DNA of 64,000 nucleotides from an uncultured Ilyobacter sp. GTDB lineage: Bacteria > Fusobacteriota > Fusobacteriia > Fusobacteriales > Fusobacteriaceae. The position numbers and the translations under genes were made by a program. Location: contig NZ_OY764059.1 of the NCBI RefSeq assembly GCF_963668085.1, positions 930,001 through 994,000 on the forward strand, in the 5' to 3' direction. The notes beneath the pieces were generated by a model. It searched no databases, was not told the origin of the DNA, and saw nothing but the letters and a program-made list of their open reading frames with translations. Positions 1 through 8,954 of this stretch are shown piece by piece (positions within the stretch are counted from its first letter, which is position 1; each line of letters starts with the position of its first letter).

Positions 1-2
1 TT

Positions 3-533
3 TTGAATTATAACAAGGTCTACGGAAGTTTTTCGGTGATACCTATTTTTATGATATGGCAAAAGATAGTCTGGATAATAATAATTTTAGGGGCGCATCT
101 GTCTTTCATACTTCAAAATTCTTATAAATTCAGCTATACCATAGCAGGGGTAAATCTAACTTTTGCCTCTAAACGGGATATATTATTTATTATATGTCAC
201 GTCATGGCAAAAAATTATGAGGAGGAGGGACCTTCCCTAACTGCAGGAGTGATAGCTGAAAAACTTTCCATAGCCACAGGAACAATAAGTGAGATGTTAG
301 AGATACTTTTACAGTTAGATATTATCATAGAACTTTTTTCCCCTGTTGAGGACAGGGAGTTTAAGCTCAAGAAAAATATAAATACTTTTACAGTAAAGGA
401 ATTTGTAGATCTTCTGGAAAACTATGGATATATTCAAAATATTCAGGGGGATGAGGAGATTATGTCTGCACTTACAAATTTTCATAGGGTTTATAGGGGT
501 AATCAATGGGAAACTCTTATCAAAGATATTTAA
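3..533 (+). CDS. YihY/BrkB-family membrane protein, C-terminal part
   Basis: This is the 3' end of a gene that begins before the window. The first ~40 residues hold the last membrane segment of the YihY/BrkB (UPF0761) family, with the characteristic YGSF...IPIFMIW...LGA pattern. About 120 soluble residues follow that look like a winged-helix module (IAEKLSIATGTISEMLEILLQ). The family is an inner-membrane protein of uncertain function; the old name RNase BN is not supported. The stop at 531-533 lies directly before the ribosome site of the next gene, so the two are probably co-transcribed. The TTG at position 3 is unlikely to be the true start. Confidence 0.75.
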   Translation: MNYNKVYGSFSVIPIFMIWQKIVWIIIILGAHLSFILQNSYKFSYTIAGVNLTFASKRDILFIICHVMAKNYEEEGPSLTAGVIAEKLSIATGTISEMLEILLQLDIIIELFSPVEDREFKLKKNINTFTVKEFVDLLENYGYIQNIQGDEEIMSALTNFHRVYRGNQWETLIKDI

Positions 534-546
534 CAGGAGGTTATAT

Positions 547-1236
547 ATGAAAAAAATAGTTGTTCTGCTGCTTTTCTCTCTCTCTATTTTAAGTTATGGT
601 GAGGCATCGATAACCAGAACTATAAACGTCCAGGGAAATTCACAAGTATCTGCTGTACCTGACACTGTAACCATAACTGCTATGGCAGAGACCATAAATA
701 TAGATCTTTCTAAGGCTGCAAATGAAAACAATAAGATAATAAGAGATGCGAGGGAATTTTTGTTGAGAGAGGGTGTAGAAAAGGACGAGATTTACACTTC
801 TAGATATACAGTATCCCAACAGATAGAGAGACTGTCAAAAAATTCTCCTGGGGTGAGAAAGTATTTTGTAAAAAACCAGATTGTTATAACCTCAAAAAAA
901 ATAGACAAAATAGGGGAGATAATAACAGCTCTTGAAAAGGCAAAAATAAACAATGTTCAGGGACTGAGCTATTCCTCTTCTAAAAGCAAAATATATGAGA
1001 AAGAGGCTATGGTTCTAGCATATAAAGATGCCAAGGAAAAGGCCAAGGCAATAGCATCCTTAGAGGGATTTTCTATTATTCCCATGTCAATTAATTCAAG
1101 TGTTTATTTTCCTAGAAACACAAACTATATGGTGCAGGCAGAGAGCTTCTCTAAGGCTGCCCCTGCCCCTATATACACTCCTAAGACCGTTGACATAACA
1201 GGGAATATAAATGTTACCTTCCAGCTAAAAAAATAA
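547..1236 (+). CDS. SIMPL (DUF541) domain protein, exported
   Basis: 229 aa. The start is the ATG at 547, 6 bases after AGGAGG (535-540); a longer reading from 424 would overlap the previous gene and has no ribosome site. Residues 1-19 are a cleavable signal peptide (KK, then VVLLLFSLSILSYG). The rest is a SIMPL/DUF541 domain with its usual opening (TINVQGNSQVSAVPDTVTI). Family members are periplasmic or cell-surface proteins linked to oxidative stress in E. coli (YggE); the biochemical role is unknown. A second, unexported SIMPL protein lies at 45069-45716. A strong terminator follows immediately. Confidence 0.9.
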   Translation: MKKIVVLLLFSLSILSYGEASITRTINVQGNSQVSAVPDTVTITAMAETINIDLSKAANENNKIIRDAREFLLREGVEKDEIYTSRYTVSQQIERLSKNSPGVRKYFVKNQIVITSKKIDKIGEIITALEKAKINNVQGLSYSSSKSKIYEKEAMVLAYKDAKEKAKAIASLEGFSIIPMSINSSVYFPRNTNYMVQAESFSKAAPAPIYTPKTVDITGNINVTFQLKK

Positions 1237-1260
1237 AGGGTGATCACCCTTTATTTTTTT
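1232..1260 (+). terminator. Intrinsic terminator after the SIMPL gene
   Basis: Perfect 12-base inverted repeat (AATAAAGGGTGA and its complement, 1232-1255) followed by a run of T. It overlaps the stop codon and also has an A-run on the other side, so it may stop transcription in both directions. Confidence 0.85.
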
Positions 1261-1283
1261 GCCTATTAATTTTTATTGTAAAC

Positions 1284-1790
1284 TTAATCTCCTATAAAGG
1301 GTTCGCAGTTTGCGTTTCTTTTGCTTATATAATTTAGTTCAGCTTTTTTCAAGGTGTATATAACAAAGAAAACTATCAAAGTTACGATGGTTCCTAAGAA
1401 ATAAAATCCCATACCAAAGGCGATACCTATAGCCGCTACCACCCATATTATAGCTGCTGTGGTGATACCTTTTATACTTCCCTTTTCATGGATAATAGCT
1501 CCTGCTCCTAGAAATCCTACTCCTGATATAATCTGAGCTGTCATTCTAGAAAGGTCACTTTTAAATACAAGGGCATTATTGGGATCTGAGGCGATAAGCT
1601 CTAAAGAATCCCTTATAACAAGTACCTGTATTGCAGTTATCGTAGCAGCTCCTACACACACGAGCATATTAGTGACGAAGCCCGCTGCTTTTCCTCTTCT
1701 TTCCCGTTCCCATCCGATGATTCCCCCTGCAAGGAGGGCGCTGCAGACTCTTAAAACAATCTCCCACTCATCTATCATGTACCGTTCCAT
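1284..1790 (-). CDS. MgtC/SapB-family membrane protein
   Basis: 168 aa, start ATG at 1788-1790 with a GGAGA ribosome site about 6 bases upstream. It has the MgtC/SapB signature near the N-terminus (GGIIGWERERRGKAAGF) and four to five hydrophobic segments, and it lacks the C-terminal ACT-like domain of Salmonella MgtC (about 230 aa). Short proteins of this type are inner-membrane proteins often tied to Mg2+ or acid stress; the transport role is not proven for the family. It seems to be a single-gene unit ending just before the terminator at 1232-1260. Confidence 0.85.
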   Translation of the reverse strand: MERYMIDEWEIVLRVCSALLAGGIIGWERERRGKAAGFVTNMLVCVGAATITAIQVLVIRDSLELIASDPNNALVFKSDLSRMTAQIISGVGFLGAGAIIHEKGSIKGITTAAIIWVVAAIGIAFGMGFYFLGTIVTLIVFFVIYTLKKAELNYISKRNANCEPFIGD

Positions 1791-1827
1791 AAAAATCTCC
1801 TTTTTTTACACTTAAGTTATTCAAAAT

Positions 1828-1860
1828 AAAAACCGTCTCGGACAAACCCTGACGGTTCTT
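1828..1860 (-). terminator. Intrinsic terminator for pepV
   Basis: Inverted repeat AACCGTC (1831-1837) / GACGGTT (1851-1857) just downstream of the pepV stop on the minus strand, followed there by a T-rich tail. The stem is only 7 bp. Confidence 0.6.
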
Positions 1861-1865
1861 AAATA

Positions 1866-3251
1866 CTATTTTGCAAGTTTATATATGGCTTCTGCGTATA
1901 TTTTGAGCCATGTATCTATTTTACTTATCTCAAGATATTCGTCCTTTTGATGCATGTTATCTTCTTGATCTTTTAAGAGTGAACCGAATGCTACACAGTT
2001 TTTTATAGCTCTGGCATAAGTACCTCCCCCTATAGCTATAGGCTCGGCTTCTATGTCGCCAGTCACATCCTTATAGACCTCCATAAGTGTTTTTACAAGG
2101 AAGTGATCTCTAGGAATGTATAGAGGGGCCTTACCTCCGACTATTTCCATTTCCATCCCAAATTCTGAAGCATTTTTTTCTAGTCCCTCGAGCACTGCAT
2201 CTTTTTCTATAGTTACAGGATATCTTATATCAACTGAGATTTCCAGGCTGTTGTTTTCTAGAGAGATCATACCTATATTGAGGGTAAGTTCACCAGAATC
2301 CTCGTCTTTGAAGTTTACACCCATAGATTCGCCGTTGGTTTCCATCTTTATCTTTTCAGAGAAAAATCTTGCTATTTCCTCTAAGGCTCCACCTCTATAC
2401 CCAGATTCAGAGATGAGTTTCATCAGTGCAGAGACAGCATTATATCCCTTATCAGGCCTAGAAGCATGGGCAGATTTACCATTTGATGTAAAGATAATAT
2501 TTTCTGATTTTTTTTCCATCTCCATCTTATAATTTTTATCTTTATTAAAAGAATTGATGTGATCTGAGATTATTTTTCCAGAATCCCCAGAAATCTCTAA
2601 AAATGCTTTTTCAGAAACAGAATTAAAGGCATTTCCACCCTTTATTTTGATATTTTCTGAATCTTTATAGCTTTTTTTTAAAACCACTTGCATAATTCCC
2701 TTTTCAGCAAAGGTAACAGGGAAAGTGGAATCAGGTGTAAAAGAGAGCTCTGGATGAGGCATGTTAAGTTTCCCAAAGTAGTGATCCATACATCCCCAGC
2801 CTGATTCTTCATTGGCCCCTAAAATCATTCTAATTTTTTTACCTGGTTTAAGTCCCGAATCTTTTATGGCCTTCATTGCATAAAGGCACGTTATCATAGG
2901 CCCCTTGTCGTCAAGAACTCCTCTACCGTATATTTTGCCGTCTCCGATCTCTCCTGCATAGGGCGGATGGCTCCATCCCTCACCCTCTGGAACCACGTCT
3001 ACATGGCCTAATATACCTATAGTTTCATCTCCAGTACCAAAATCTATATGACCTGCGTAATTATCAAAGTTCTCTACTTCAAAGCCCATGCTTTCTCCTA
3101 GCTTGAGAAAATACTCAAGTGCCTCTGCAGGACCTTTTCCGAAGGGTTTACCTGGAAGTGGAGCTTCCTCTACGCTTTTTATTCTAATGGCTTCTTGTAT
3201 TGCTTTTATTACTTCTTCTTTGTAACTTATAGCTTTTTCCTGTAAGTTCAT
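1866..3251 (-). CDS. pepV: Dipeptidase PepV (M20 family)
   Basis: 461 aa. The ATG at 3249-3251 is preceded by GGGAGG 9 bases upstream; the TTG further up (3269) contains that ribosome site and is rejected. It is a metallopeptidase of the M20A family with the zinc ligands visible: HVDVVPEG near residue 80, the GRGVLDDKG aspartate near 110, EE in GANEESG near 150, and a late histidine in MHQKDEY. Its length matches PepV of lactic acid bacteria (about 470 aa). It would release free amino acids from unblocked dipeptides in the cytoplasm, fitting an amino-acid fermenter. It stands alone with its own terminator. Confidence 0.9.
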   Translation of the reverse strand: MNLQEKAISYKEEVIKAIQEAIRIKSVEEAPLPGKPFGKGPAEALEYFLKLGESMGFEVENFDNYAGHIDFGTGDETIGILGHVDVVPEGEGWSHPPYAGEIGDGKIYGRGVLDDKGPMITCLYAMKAIKDSGLKPGKKIRMILGANEESGWGCMDHYFGKLNMPHPELSFTPDSTFPVTFAEKGIMQVVLKKSYKDSENIKIKGGNAFNSVSEKAFLEISGDSGKIISDHINSFNKDKNYKMEMEKKSENIIFTSNGKSAHASRPDKGYNAVSALMKLISESGYRGGALEEIARFFSEKIKMETNGESMGVNFKDEDSGELTLNIGMISLENNSLEISVDIRYPVTIEKDAVLEGLEKNASEFGMEMEIVGGKAPLYIPRDHFLVKTLMEVYKDVTGDIEAEPIAIGGGTYARAIKNCVAFGSLLKDQEDNMHQKDEYLEISKIDTWLKIYAEAIYKLAK

Positions 3252-3353
3252 CCAAGTATCCTCCCACAATTATTTTTATAGATAAAATTATAGCATATAA
3301 CAGGCTGAGTTGCTAAAATTTTAGTCCTTTTATTATGTAAAATGACTTGCTTT

Positions 3354-3629
3354 TTAAAGTAGAACATCAGCATACTCTTCATGTTTTCTAAAAAAAGTAA
3401 CTGCGAAGCTGCACACCGGTATTATTTTAAAGTTGTTTTCTCTTGCGTATTTTATACTTTCTACGGCAAGCTTTTGTGCCAATCCATCACCTCTATATTC
3501 AGGCTCAACATATGTATGGTTTATAGCTATTTTTCCTTCACCACCGTAGACATAAGTCAGCTCAGCTATTATTAGTCCGTCTTTTTCGATATAAAACATT
3601 TTTTTATTTTCATTGTGTAAAACCTCCAT
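3354..3629 (-). CDS. Small GNAT-like N-acetyltransferase
   Basis: 91 aa, of the short YjdJ-type acetyltransferase family (GNAT_acetyltr_2, PF14542). The ATG at 3627-3629 is chosen because GGAGGTG lies 6 bases upstream; an in-frame ATG at 3644 includes that ribosome site. It shows the acetyl-CoA pyrophosphate loop as EYRGDGLAQKL and the family's HTYVEPEYRG run. The substrate is unknown. Confidence 0.8.
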   Translation of the reverse strand: MEVLHNENKKMFYIEKDGLIIAELTYVYGGEGKIAINHTYVEPEYRGDGLAQKLAVESIKYARENNFKIIPVCSFAVTFFRKHEEYADVLL

Positions 3630-3765
3630 ATTAAACACCTCCATATTAAATTATTTTATAATTTTCTCTGTTTCCTTTCTTTTTTTTACTTAATATGAAA
3701 AAAACCTCTACATATTTATAGAAGCTGTAAGAAATACACTGCTGGTTTTTCTCTAAAACTTAAAA

Positions 3766-4578
3766 TTACGGAAGTTTTTTTACTCTTATCTGAACTTGAT
3801 ACATACTTCCCCCTATACTTAAAAAAGGCAGCAACAAAGGAATGACTATAGTTTCCCCAACAGCAGCATAGGCGTTTTTTCTGCACCAATCCTCTATAAT
3901 AGGTGAATTTTCCCCGTCTAAAAAATATCCCTTTTTGTAGAAGCAGAGATATTCTCCCTCTTCAAACATGTAATTTTCAATTCCCTCAGAAGATTTATCA
4001 ACCTTGCTAAAAATCCCCAATAAAATTTCTTCATTTTTACTTTCAGATAGTTTCTTTACTGCAGCCACATCACCAACTATGAGAAAATCTCTGTTTTGAT
4101 TCTTTTTTTCCAGACTAAAAATTATAGGTGGGAGATCTTCTAGTTCTTTGCTCTTTATATTAGAATAGATGAGGTACCTACGGGGCATCTCTTTGAGCTT
4201 AAATTCTATCTCATCGCCTAGATCAATTATTTCTTCAAGGCAGTTTAATTTATCTGCCAGTATTTTTTTTGCCATCTGTATCTCTGCTAATTTTTTTTCA
4301 ATTATTATTTCCTCTTTTTTGAGGTTTTTTAAATAATCTTGCATATTGGTGTTCAAATATTTTTCTTTTATCTCACCTAGAGATACTCCTATGGCCTGGA
4401 GAGATTTTATCATTGCCAGAGACTTTAACTGCTGTATAGAGTAGTATCTATACTTTGTGCTAGGGTCGGTATAGGCAGGTTTGAGTATGTTTATTTTGTC
4501 ATAATGTATAAGCATTTTTCTTGAGGTTTTACCCAATCTTCCAAATTCACTAATTTTTAAAAAGCTATTAGAATCCAT
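3766..4578 (-). CDS. MerR-family regulator with effector-binding domain
   Basis: 270 aa from ATG 4576-4578, with AGGAAG about 9 bases upstream; the TTG at 4587 is rejected. Residues 5-75 are a MerR winged helix (ISEFGRLGKTSRKMLIHYDKINILKP, YRYYS), then a coiled coil near 80-125, then a GyrI/BmrR-like effector domain of about 140 residues. This layout is that of drug-sensing regulators such as BmrR. It follows the two YdcZ-type transporters on the same strand with a 39-base gap, so it may be the last gene of that unit or their regulator. Confidence 0.8.
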   Translation of the reverse strand: MDSNSFLKISEFGRLGKTSRKMLIHYDKINILKPAYTDPSTKYRYYSIQQLKSLAMIKSLQAIGVSLGEIKEKYLNTNMQDYLKNLKKEEIIIEKKLAEIQMAKKILADKLNCLEEIIDLGDEIEFKLKEMPRRYLIYSNIKSKELEDLPPIIFSLEKKNQNRDFLIVGDVAAVKKLSESKNEEILLGIFSKVDKSSEGIENYMFEEGEYLCFYKKGYFLDGENSPIIEDWCRKNAYAAVGETIVIPLLLPFLSIGGSMYQVQIRVKKLP

Positions 4579-4617
4579 ATTCACCAACTTCCTATAATTA
4601 TGATTTACTATTATATT

Positions 4618-5073
4618 TTATATTATTATCTTTTTTTTTGAAAATCTTTTTTCCATATAGTCATAGGCTATCAGATATAGTATCCCTGTAAAAATAAAGG
4701 AAATTCCTACTAACTTGCCAAGTGGAAACTGAAACCCATATATAGAATCTAAAATAAGGCTGGCAATAATCTGTCCTAAAAAAGTAAAAATAGTGCTGTA
4801 AATTAGAGGCAATTTTGGTATCAAAAAATTTGCCAAAAGTGTTATAATGATTACTAAAAGACCGCCTGAAAAAAATACAAAGGGCACATGAGAAATATTT
4901 GAAAAATTAAAAGGCTCAAACTTTATAGCCTTATATATAAATAGAAAAATAAAGGCTAAGAAAAAATTTATAAAAGTTGCATTAATCAGACCTATTTTTT
5001 TTGCCAGCGTTGAATTACATATGAGCTGAATGTTTATGACGACACCAGTTAAAAAAGCCAGTAAAAAGAACAT
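4618..5073 (-). CDS. YdcZ-type DMT transporter subunit (DUF606)
   Basis: 151 aa with about five hydrophobic helices. The glycine-rich pattern (FLTGVVINIQLICNSTLAKKIG) is that of the DMT_YdcZ family (PF04657). These small exporters often occur as tandem pairs, and here the partner lies 17 bases upstream at 5091-5510. The pair would form an inner-membrane exporter; the substrate is unknown. Confidence 0.8.
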   Translation of the reverse strand: MFFLLAFLTGVVINIQLICNSTLAKKIGLINATFINFFLAFIFLFIYKAIKFEPFNFSNISHVPFVFFSGGLLVIIITLLANFLIPKLPLIYSTIFTFLGQIIASLILDSIYGFQFPLGKLVGISFIFTGILYLIAYDYMEKRFSKKKIII

Positions 5074-5090
5074 GTGAATTACCTCCGATA

Positions 5091-5510
5091 TTATATGTTT
5101 ATTATGATTATTCCTGCAAAAATAAGTATAAGTCCCATGCTTTTCTTTAGATTGAACTTATGGATCGATCTTTTAAAGAGGCCAAAATGATCTATGACCA
5201 GTGAAGACGTGAGCTGACCCATTATTAAAAACAGTACTGTGAAAGAAACACCGATTTTCTTCATTGTGACACTTTCAAGAGAGATAATAAATATACTGAG
5301 AATACCACCAGCATACAAATATAATTCAGTTGGGAACTCTTTAATTTTGGTTCTGGTAAAGAGTTTCACTGCAAGTATGGATAAAAAAGCAAGAGTATGT
5401 ATAATAAAAACAGCTTCTGAATCACCTACAAATTTTGATAAAATTCCATTTGAAAAAATTAAAAGGCTTATCAGTCCTCCGGTAAACATGTTTCCTATAT
5501 GATAATTCAT
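5091..5510 (-). CDS. YdcZ-type DMT transporter subunit (DUF606), first of pair
   Basis: 139 aa. The ATG at 5508-5510 sits 8 bases after GAGG; GTG/ATG codons just upstream overlap the ribosome site. It has four to five membrane segments with the same fold as the next gene (GGLISLLIFSNGILSKFVG, FLIMGQLTSSLVID). The two paralogues make a two-subunit transporter by analogy with other paired YdcZ proteins. The gene is divergent from the Crp-type regulator at 5588, with only 77 bases between them. Confidence 0.8.
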   Translation of the reverse strand: MNYHIGNMFTGGLISLLIFSNGILSKFVGDSEAVFIIHTLAFLSILAVKLFTRTKIKEFPTELYLYAGGILSIFIISLESVTMKKIGVSFTVLFLIMGQLTSSLVIDHFGLFKRSIHKFNLKKSMGLILIFAGIIIINI

Positions 5511-5556
5511 TTTCATCACCTCAATAGAAATATATCAGAGACTTGGAAAACTTAAC

Positions 5557-5570
5557 CGGACATATGACCG
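5557..5570. promoter_or_regulatory. Candidate operator between YdcZ pair and Crp-type gene
   Basis: The short divergent spacer holds CGG-A-CATATG-A-CCG, a near-perfect 14-base inverted repeat just 18 bases before the regulator's ATG. Its position suggests autoregulation and control of the exporter genes; no binding data can be read from sequence. Confidence 0.35.
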
Positions 5571-5587
5571 AAGTGTAGAGGAGAATT

Positions 5588-6226
5588 ATGGACAGCAGCA
5601 GAGAAATTGAAAAGTTTATAAAAAAATATGATTTGGAAAAATATTTAGAAGGCTATAATTACTGGAATATGGAGATAAAAATACTTGAAAAAGACTCATA
5701 CCTTATGATGTCTGGCATGGATAAAAGAAAGCTCTATCTCTTTGTAGATGGACTTTTGAAAGTAACCCTGTTATCTAGTGAAGGTGATGAGATGCTTCTT
5801 GAATTAACCAAGCCCTTTGATATTCTAGGGGACGTAGAGTTTCTTTTAGAAGAGGATGTCCACTATAACATACAGATAAAAGAAAGAAGTACCTTTCTAG
5901 AGCTTGATTTTGACAAGGCGGTAAAAAATATAAGATTTTACGAATTAATGGCAAAAACTTTGGCAAAAAAACTTCGAAATACATCTAAAAAATATTCTGT
6001 AAAAAAGCTCTGCACCAGTAGGGTGCTGGTGGCAAAGTTTATCACAGAAAACAGAAAATATTTTTCAAGTACCATAAAGTACGGGGATATTTCTAAATTA
6101 CTAGGTCTATCTGAACGGCAGCTGAGAAGAATTTTAAAGGATTTTGAAGATAAGGGACTCATAGAGAGAAAGGGGAGAAAAATAGATATTCTAGACGAAG
6201 AAGGGATAAAAAGATTAACATCTTAA
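5588..6226 (+). CDS. Crp/Fnr-family regulator (YeiL-like)
   Basis: 212 aa from ATG 5588, after GAGGAGAATT. An N-terminal cyclic-nucleotide-binding-like beta barrel (residues 25-120) is joined by a long helix to a C-terminal winged helix with the recognition segment KLLGLSERQLRRILKDFEDKG near residues 170-190. No cysteine cluster typical of FNR Fe-S proteins is seen, so the signal is not obviously oxygen. Its divergent position makes the YdcZ exporter pair its likely target. Confidence 0.8.
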   Translation: MDSSREIEKFIKKYDLEKYLEGYNYWNMEIKILEKDSYLMMSGMDKRKLYLFVDGLLKVTLLSSEGDEMLLELTKPFDILGDVEFLLEEDVHYNIQIKERSTFLELDFDKAVKNIRFYELMAKTLAKKLRNTSKKYSVKKLCTSRVLVAKFITENRKYFSSTIKYGDISKLLGLSERQLRRILKDFEDKGLIERKGRKIDILDEEGIKRLTS

Positions 6227-6342
6227 TGGATTCTTTACTTATATCGGCATTTCATATATAATAAAATAATGTTTTAAGATATAATAACTGCGTATCTATA
6301 GGAGGATTGAACTCCTAATATTTGATGAAGAGGTGTAATAAT

Positions 6343-7647
6343 TTGAATGTAAAAAAGAGAATCATAAAACTTTTGGGAGAATTTGAAGATGGAAAATATT
6401 CTAATATTCTTTTAAATGAATATTTCAGAGAAAACAATTTAAGCCGTGGAGAAAAGGCATTCATCACAGAGGTTTTTTACGGGGTCATAAGAAATATAAT
6501 ATTTTTAGACTATCAGATAGATAAGAGAGCTACTAAAAAAGTTCACAGAAGGTGGCTGAGAAACCTTCTGAGAATCTCCTACTATCAGGCCTACTTTATG
6601 AGAAGTGACGATGCAGGAGTGGCATGGGAAGCCACAGAGCTTGCAAAACAAAAATTGGGAATATATGTTGGAAGATTTGCCAATGGTATAGTCAGATCTT
6701 TTATGAGAGAGATGGACCAAGAGGCAGAAAACTTAAAATCCCAAGGAAAGATGGATATTTTATATTCATGTCCAAAATGGTTTTATGAGAAAATAGAAAA
6801 AGAGTATGGAGAAGAAACAGAAAGGCTTCTGAAATCCTATAAAAAGATACCGTATCTAAGTGTAAGGGTCAATAAACTGAAATACAACGAGGATGAATTT
6901 GAAGCTCTTCTTGAAAAAATGGGAATCAATATAATGAAACAGATAGATTCTGTGTATTATTTAGATTCCGGGGCACTTATTGATTCTAAAGAGTTTAAAG
7001 AGGGTAAAATAACAGTCCAGGATGGATCCTCATATCTGGCTGCTAAAATGCTTGGTGCCAAGCCAGGGGACATAGTTCTTGATACATGCAGTGCACCTGG
7101 ATCAAAGGCTGTAGTTCTGGCTGAACTGATGGAAAACAAGGGAGAGATAACGGCTCTTGATATACATCAGCATAAGATAAAACTTCTTGATGCCAACGCC
7201 AAAAATCTAGGGGCCAAAATAATAACAGGTGTAAAACTTGATGCAAGAAAAGTAAAAGAACAGGGAAAAAAGTTTGACAAGATACTGGTAGACGCACCAT
7301 GCAGCGGTTATGGGGTACTACGTAAAAAACCAGAGGCCCTTTATAATAAAGATATGACAAATGTAGAGGAGCTTGCCAAACTCCAGTATGAGATACTTGA
7401 GTCGGCATCTAAATCTCTTAAAGACGAGGGAGAGCTGGTATACAGTACCTGTACTATTTTCAATGAGGAAAATACAGACAATGCCCAGCGTTTCCTGCAA
7501 AACAACCCGGAGTTTGAGGTTGTAGAACTGGAGTTTCCTGATGGAGTAGAAGGTCATAAGGATATTTTAGGGGGACTTGTAATAGATTACAAAGAGGAGT
7601 TTCTAGACAGTTTTTACATCATAAAGTTTAAAAAGAGGATAGGATAA
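6343..7647 (+). CDS. rsmB: 16S rRNA m5C967 methyltransferase RsmB
   Basis: 434 aa. TTG at 6343 is preferred because AAGAGGTG lies 7 bases upstream; an in-frame ATG at 6325 has no nearby ribosome site. Residues 1-130 form a NusB-like RNA-binding domain (LSRGEKAFITEVFYGV). The SAM-dependent methylase domain follows, with DTCSAPGSKA (SAM binding), DAPCSGYG (catalytic-loop cysteine) and STCT (nucleophile cysteine), the set that defines RsmB-type 5-methylcytosine enzymes. It overlaps the next gene by one base (TAATG), indicating translational coupling. Confidence 0.93.
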   Translation: MNVKKRIIKLLGEFEDGKYSNILLNEYFRENNLSRGEKAFITEVFYGVIRNIIFLDYQIDKRATKKVHRRWLRNLLRISYYQAYFMRSDDAGVAWEATELAKQKLGIYVGRFANGIVRSFMREMDQEAENLKSQGKMDILYSCPKWFYEKIEKEYGEETERLLKSYKKIPYLSVRVNKLKYNEDEFEALLEKMGINIMKQIDSVYYLDSGALIDSKEFKEGKITVQDGSSYLAAKMLGAKPGDIVLDTCSAPGSKAVVLAELMENKGEITALDIHQHKIKLLDANAKNLGAKIITGVKLDARKVKEQGKKFDKILVDAPCSGYGVLRKKPEALYNKDMTNVEELAKLQYEILESASKSLKDEGELVYSTCTIFNEENTDNAQRFLQNNPEFEVVELEFPDGVEGHKDILGGLVIDYKEEFLDSFYIIKFKKRIG

Positions 7648-8282
7648 TGTTAGAGGAATTAAGAGAAGCAAACAGTTATATAACTTCGAAAATAAAAGAA
7701 ACAGATTCGGTTATTCTTGAAATGGAAAAATTTGCACAAGAGCACAATGTTCCCATTGTCACCAAAGAGGTGGCAGAATACCTGAAGTTTATGGTAAAAA
7801 TGAATAAAAGTAAAAATATCCTAGAGATAGGGACAGCCATAGGTTATTCTGGGACTATAATGGCAAAAGCAGTAGAAGAGTATGATGGGCATCTTACCAC
7901 CATAGAGATTGATGAGGAGAGGTTTAACCAAGCCGAGGAAAATTTTGCCAAGGCCAAAGTAGATAATGTGACCCTCATTCTAGGAGACGGACTAGAAGAG
8001 ATAAAAAAACTTCAAGGTGAATTTGATTTTGTATTCATCGATGCAGCCAAGGGGAAGTATAAGGAGTTTTTTGAGGATTCATACAAACTTTTGTCTAAGG
8101 ACGGGATTATTTTTATAGACAATATTATGTTTAGGGGCTATCTTTACAAAGAATACCCCAAAAGGTTTAAGACCATAGTAAGAAAACTAAATGAGTTTAT
8201 AGATTATCTTTATGAAAACTATCCAGGGTTTACCCTTCTTCCTTTTGGAGACGGGATAGGGCTATTACAAGGTAAAAAATAA
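7647..8282 (+). CDS. trmR: tRNA 5-hydroxyuridine methyltransferase TrmR-like
   Basis: 211 aa class I SAM methyltransferase of the O-methyltransferase family 3. Visible motifs are the SAM loop LEIGTAIGYSG near residue 61, the acidic TTIEIDEER, and FDFVFIDAAKGKY. Length and order match B. subtilis TrmR (YrrM), which methylates 5-hydroxyuridine at tRNA position 34. The alternative is a caffeoyl-CoA-type O-methyltransferase with a small-molecule substrate. Coupling to rsmB favours an RNA target. Confidence 0.8.
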   Translation: MLEELREANSYITSKIKETDSVILEMEKFAQEHNVPIVTKEVAEYLKFMVKMNKSKNILEIGTAIGYSGTIMAKAVEEYDGHLTTIEIDEERFNQAEENFAKAKVDNVTLILGDGLEEIKKLQGEFDFVFIDAAKGKYKEFFEDSYKLLSKDGIIFIDNIMFRGYLYKEYPKRFKTIVRKLNEFIDYLYENYPGFTLLPFGDGIGLLQGKK

Positions 8283-8380
8283 GATCTTTATATCGTTAAA
8301 CTACCTATTGGTTTTATCAGGTTAATAAATTTTATAAATAAACTATTTATAACTGCATGAATTAATACACTAGGTAAGTA

Positions 8381-8412
8381 AAAAAAGCAGGGTTTTATGT
8401 CCCTGCTTTTTT
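8381..8412. terminator. Intrinsic terminator after trmR
   Basis: AAAAAAGCAGGG, 8-base loop, CCCTGCTTTTTT: a strong symmetric hairpin with A and T runs, about 100 bases past trmR. Confidence 0.85.
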
Positions 8413-8573
8413 AATGACAGTATGACTGCCTTGATCTACTCCGAAAATTAAAAAGGGAAATAAGAGGTAAACAAAAGTAAAAACAGGTCAAATATATAGA
8501 CAGTTGTCTTTTTGCATAAAGCTTGATAAAATATAAAAGAATAAAATAAGAAACATTAAAAAAGGAGAAATTT

Positions 8574-8786
8574 ATGAAGAAACTGTTAATATTATTTACT
8601 GTTTTAATATTTACAGCCTGCACCAATAAAGAGGTAGAGATGGGTGACCCCAATTTGGAACTAAAAGATGGGAAATTATATTATAAAGAGAAGCTTTTTA
8701 CAGGAACCCTTACTCAAAAGATACCTTTAACCGATAAAAATATTGTTGAGATTCCCTATAAGAAAGGACTTATTACAACTGAATAA
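8574..8786 (+). CDS. Small lipoprotein
   Basis: 70 aa with AAGGAGAAA upstream. Residues 1-16 are a lipoprotein signal with lipobox FTAC, so the mature protein is about 55 residues and membrane-anchored. The mature part (KDGKLYYKEKLFTGTLTQ) resembles one to two MORN-like repeats as in YwqK-type proteins, but it is too short to assign. It is a lone gene, and nothing around it suggests a role. Confidence 0.7.
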   Translation: MKKLLILFTVLIFTACTNKEVEMGDPNLELKDGKLYYKEKLFTGTLTQKIPLTDKNIVEIPYKKGLITTE

Positions 8787-8954
8787 GTCTATCTCTATTC
8801 GTGATTTTTAATTGGTATTTATTAGAAGAACTGACTTTTAATGGCTAAAAATACTATTTTTTAAATGTCAGAGGCTTGATTTTTTTATAAAAGAAAGTCA
8901 AGTGAAGAGAAATTACTGTTATTCAAAAATTTTATATACGGGAGTTAAATTTTT

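Noticed and set aside
424..546. Extended N-terminus of the first SIMPL protein
   Set aside because: It overlaps the preceding gene in another frame and would bury the signal peptide that starts at 547.
7043..7408. Antisense 121-codon frame within rsmB
   Set aside because: Lies wholly within a well-supported gene with conserved motifs and has no ribosome site.
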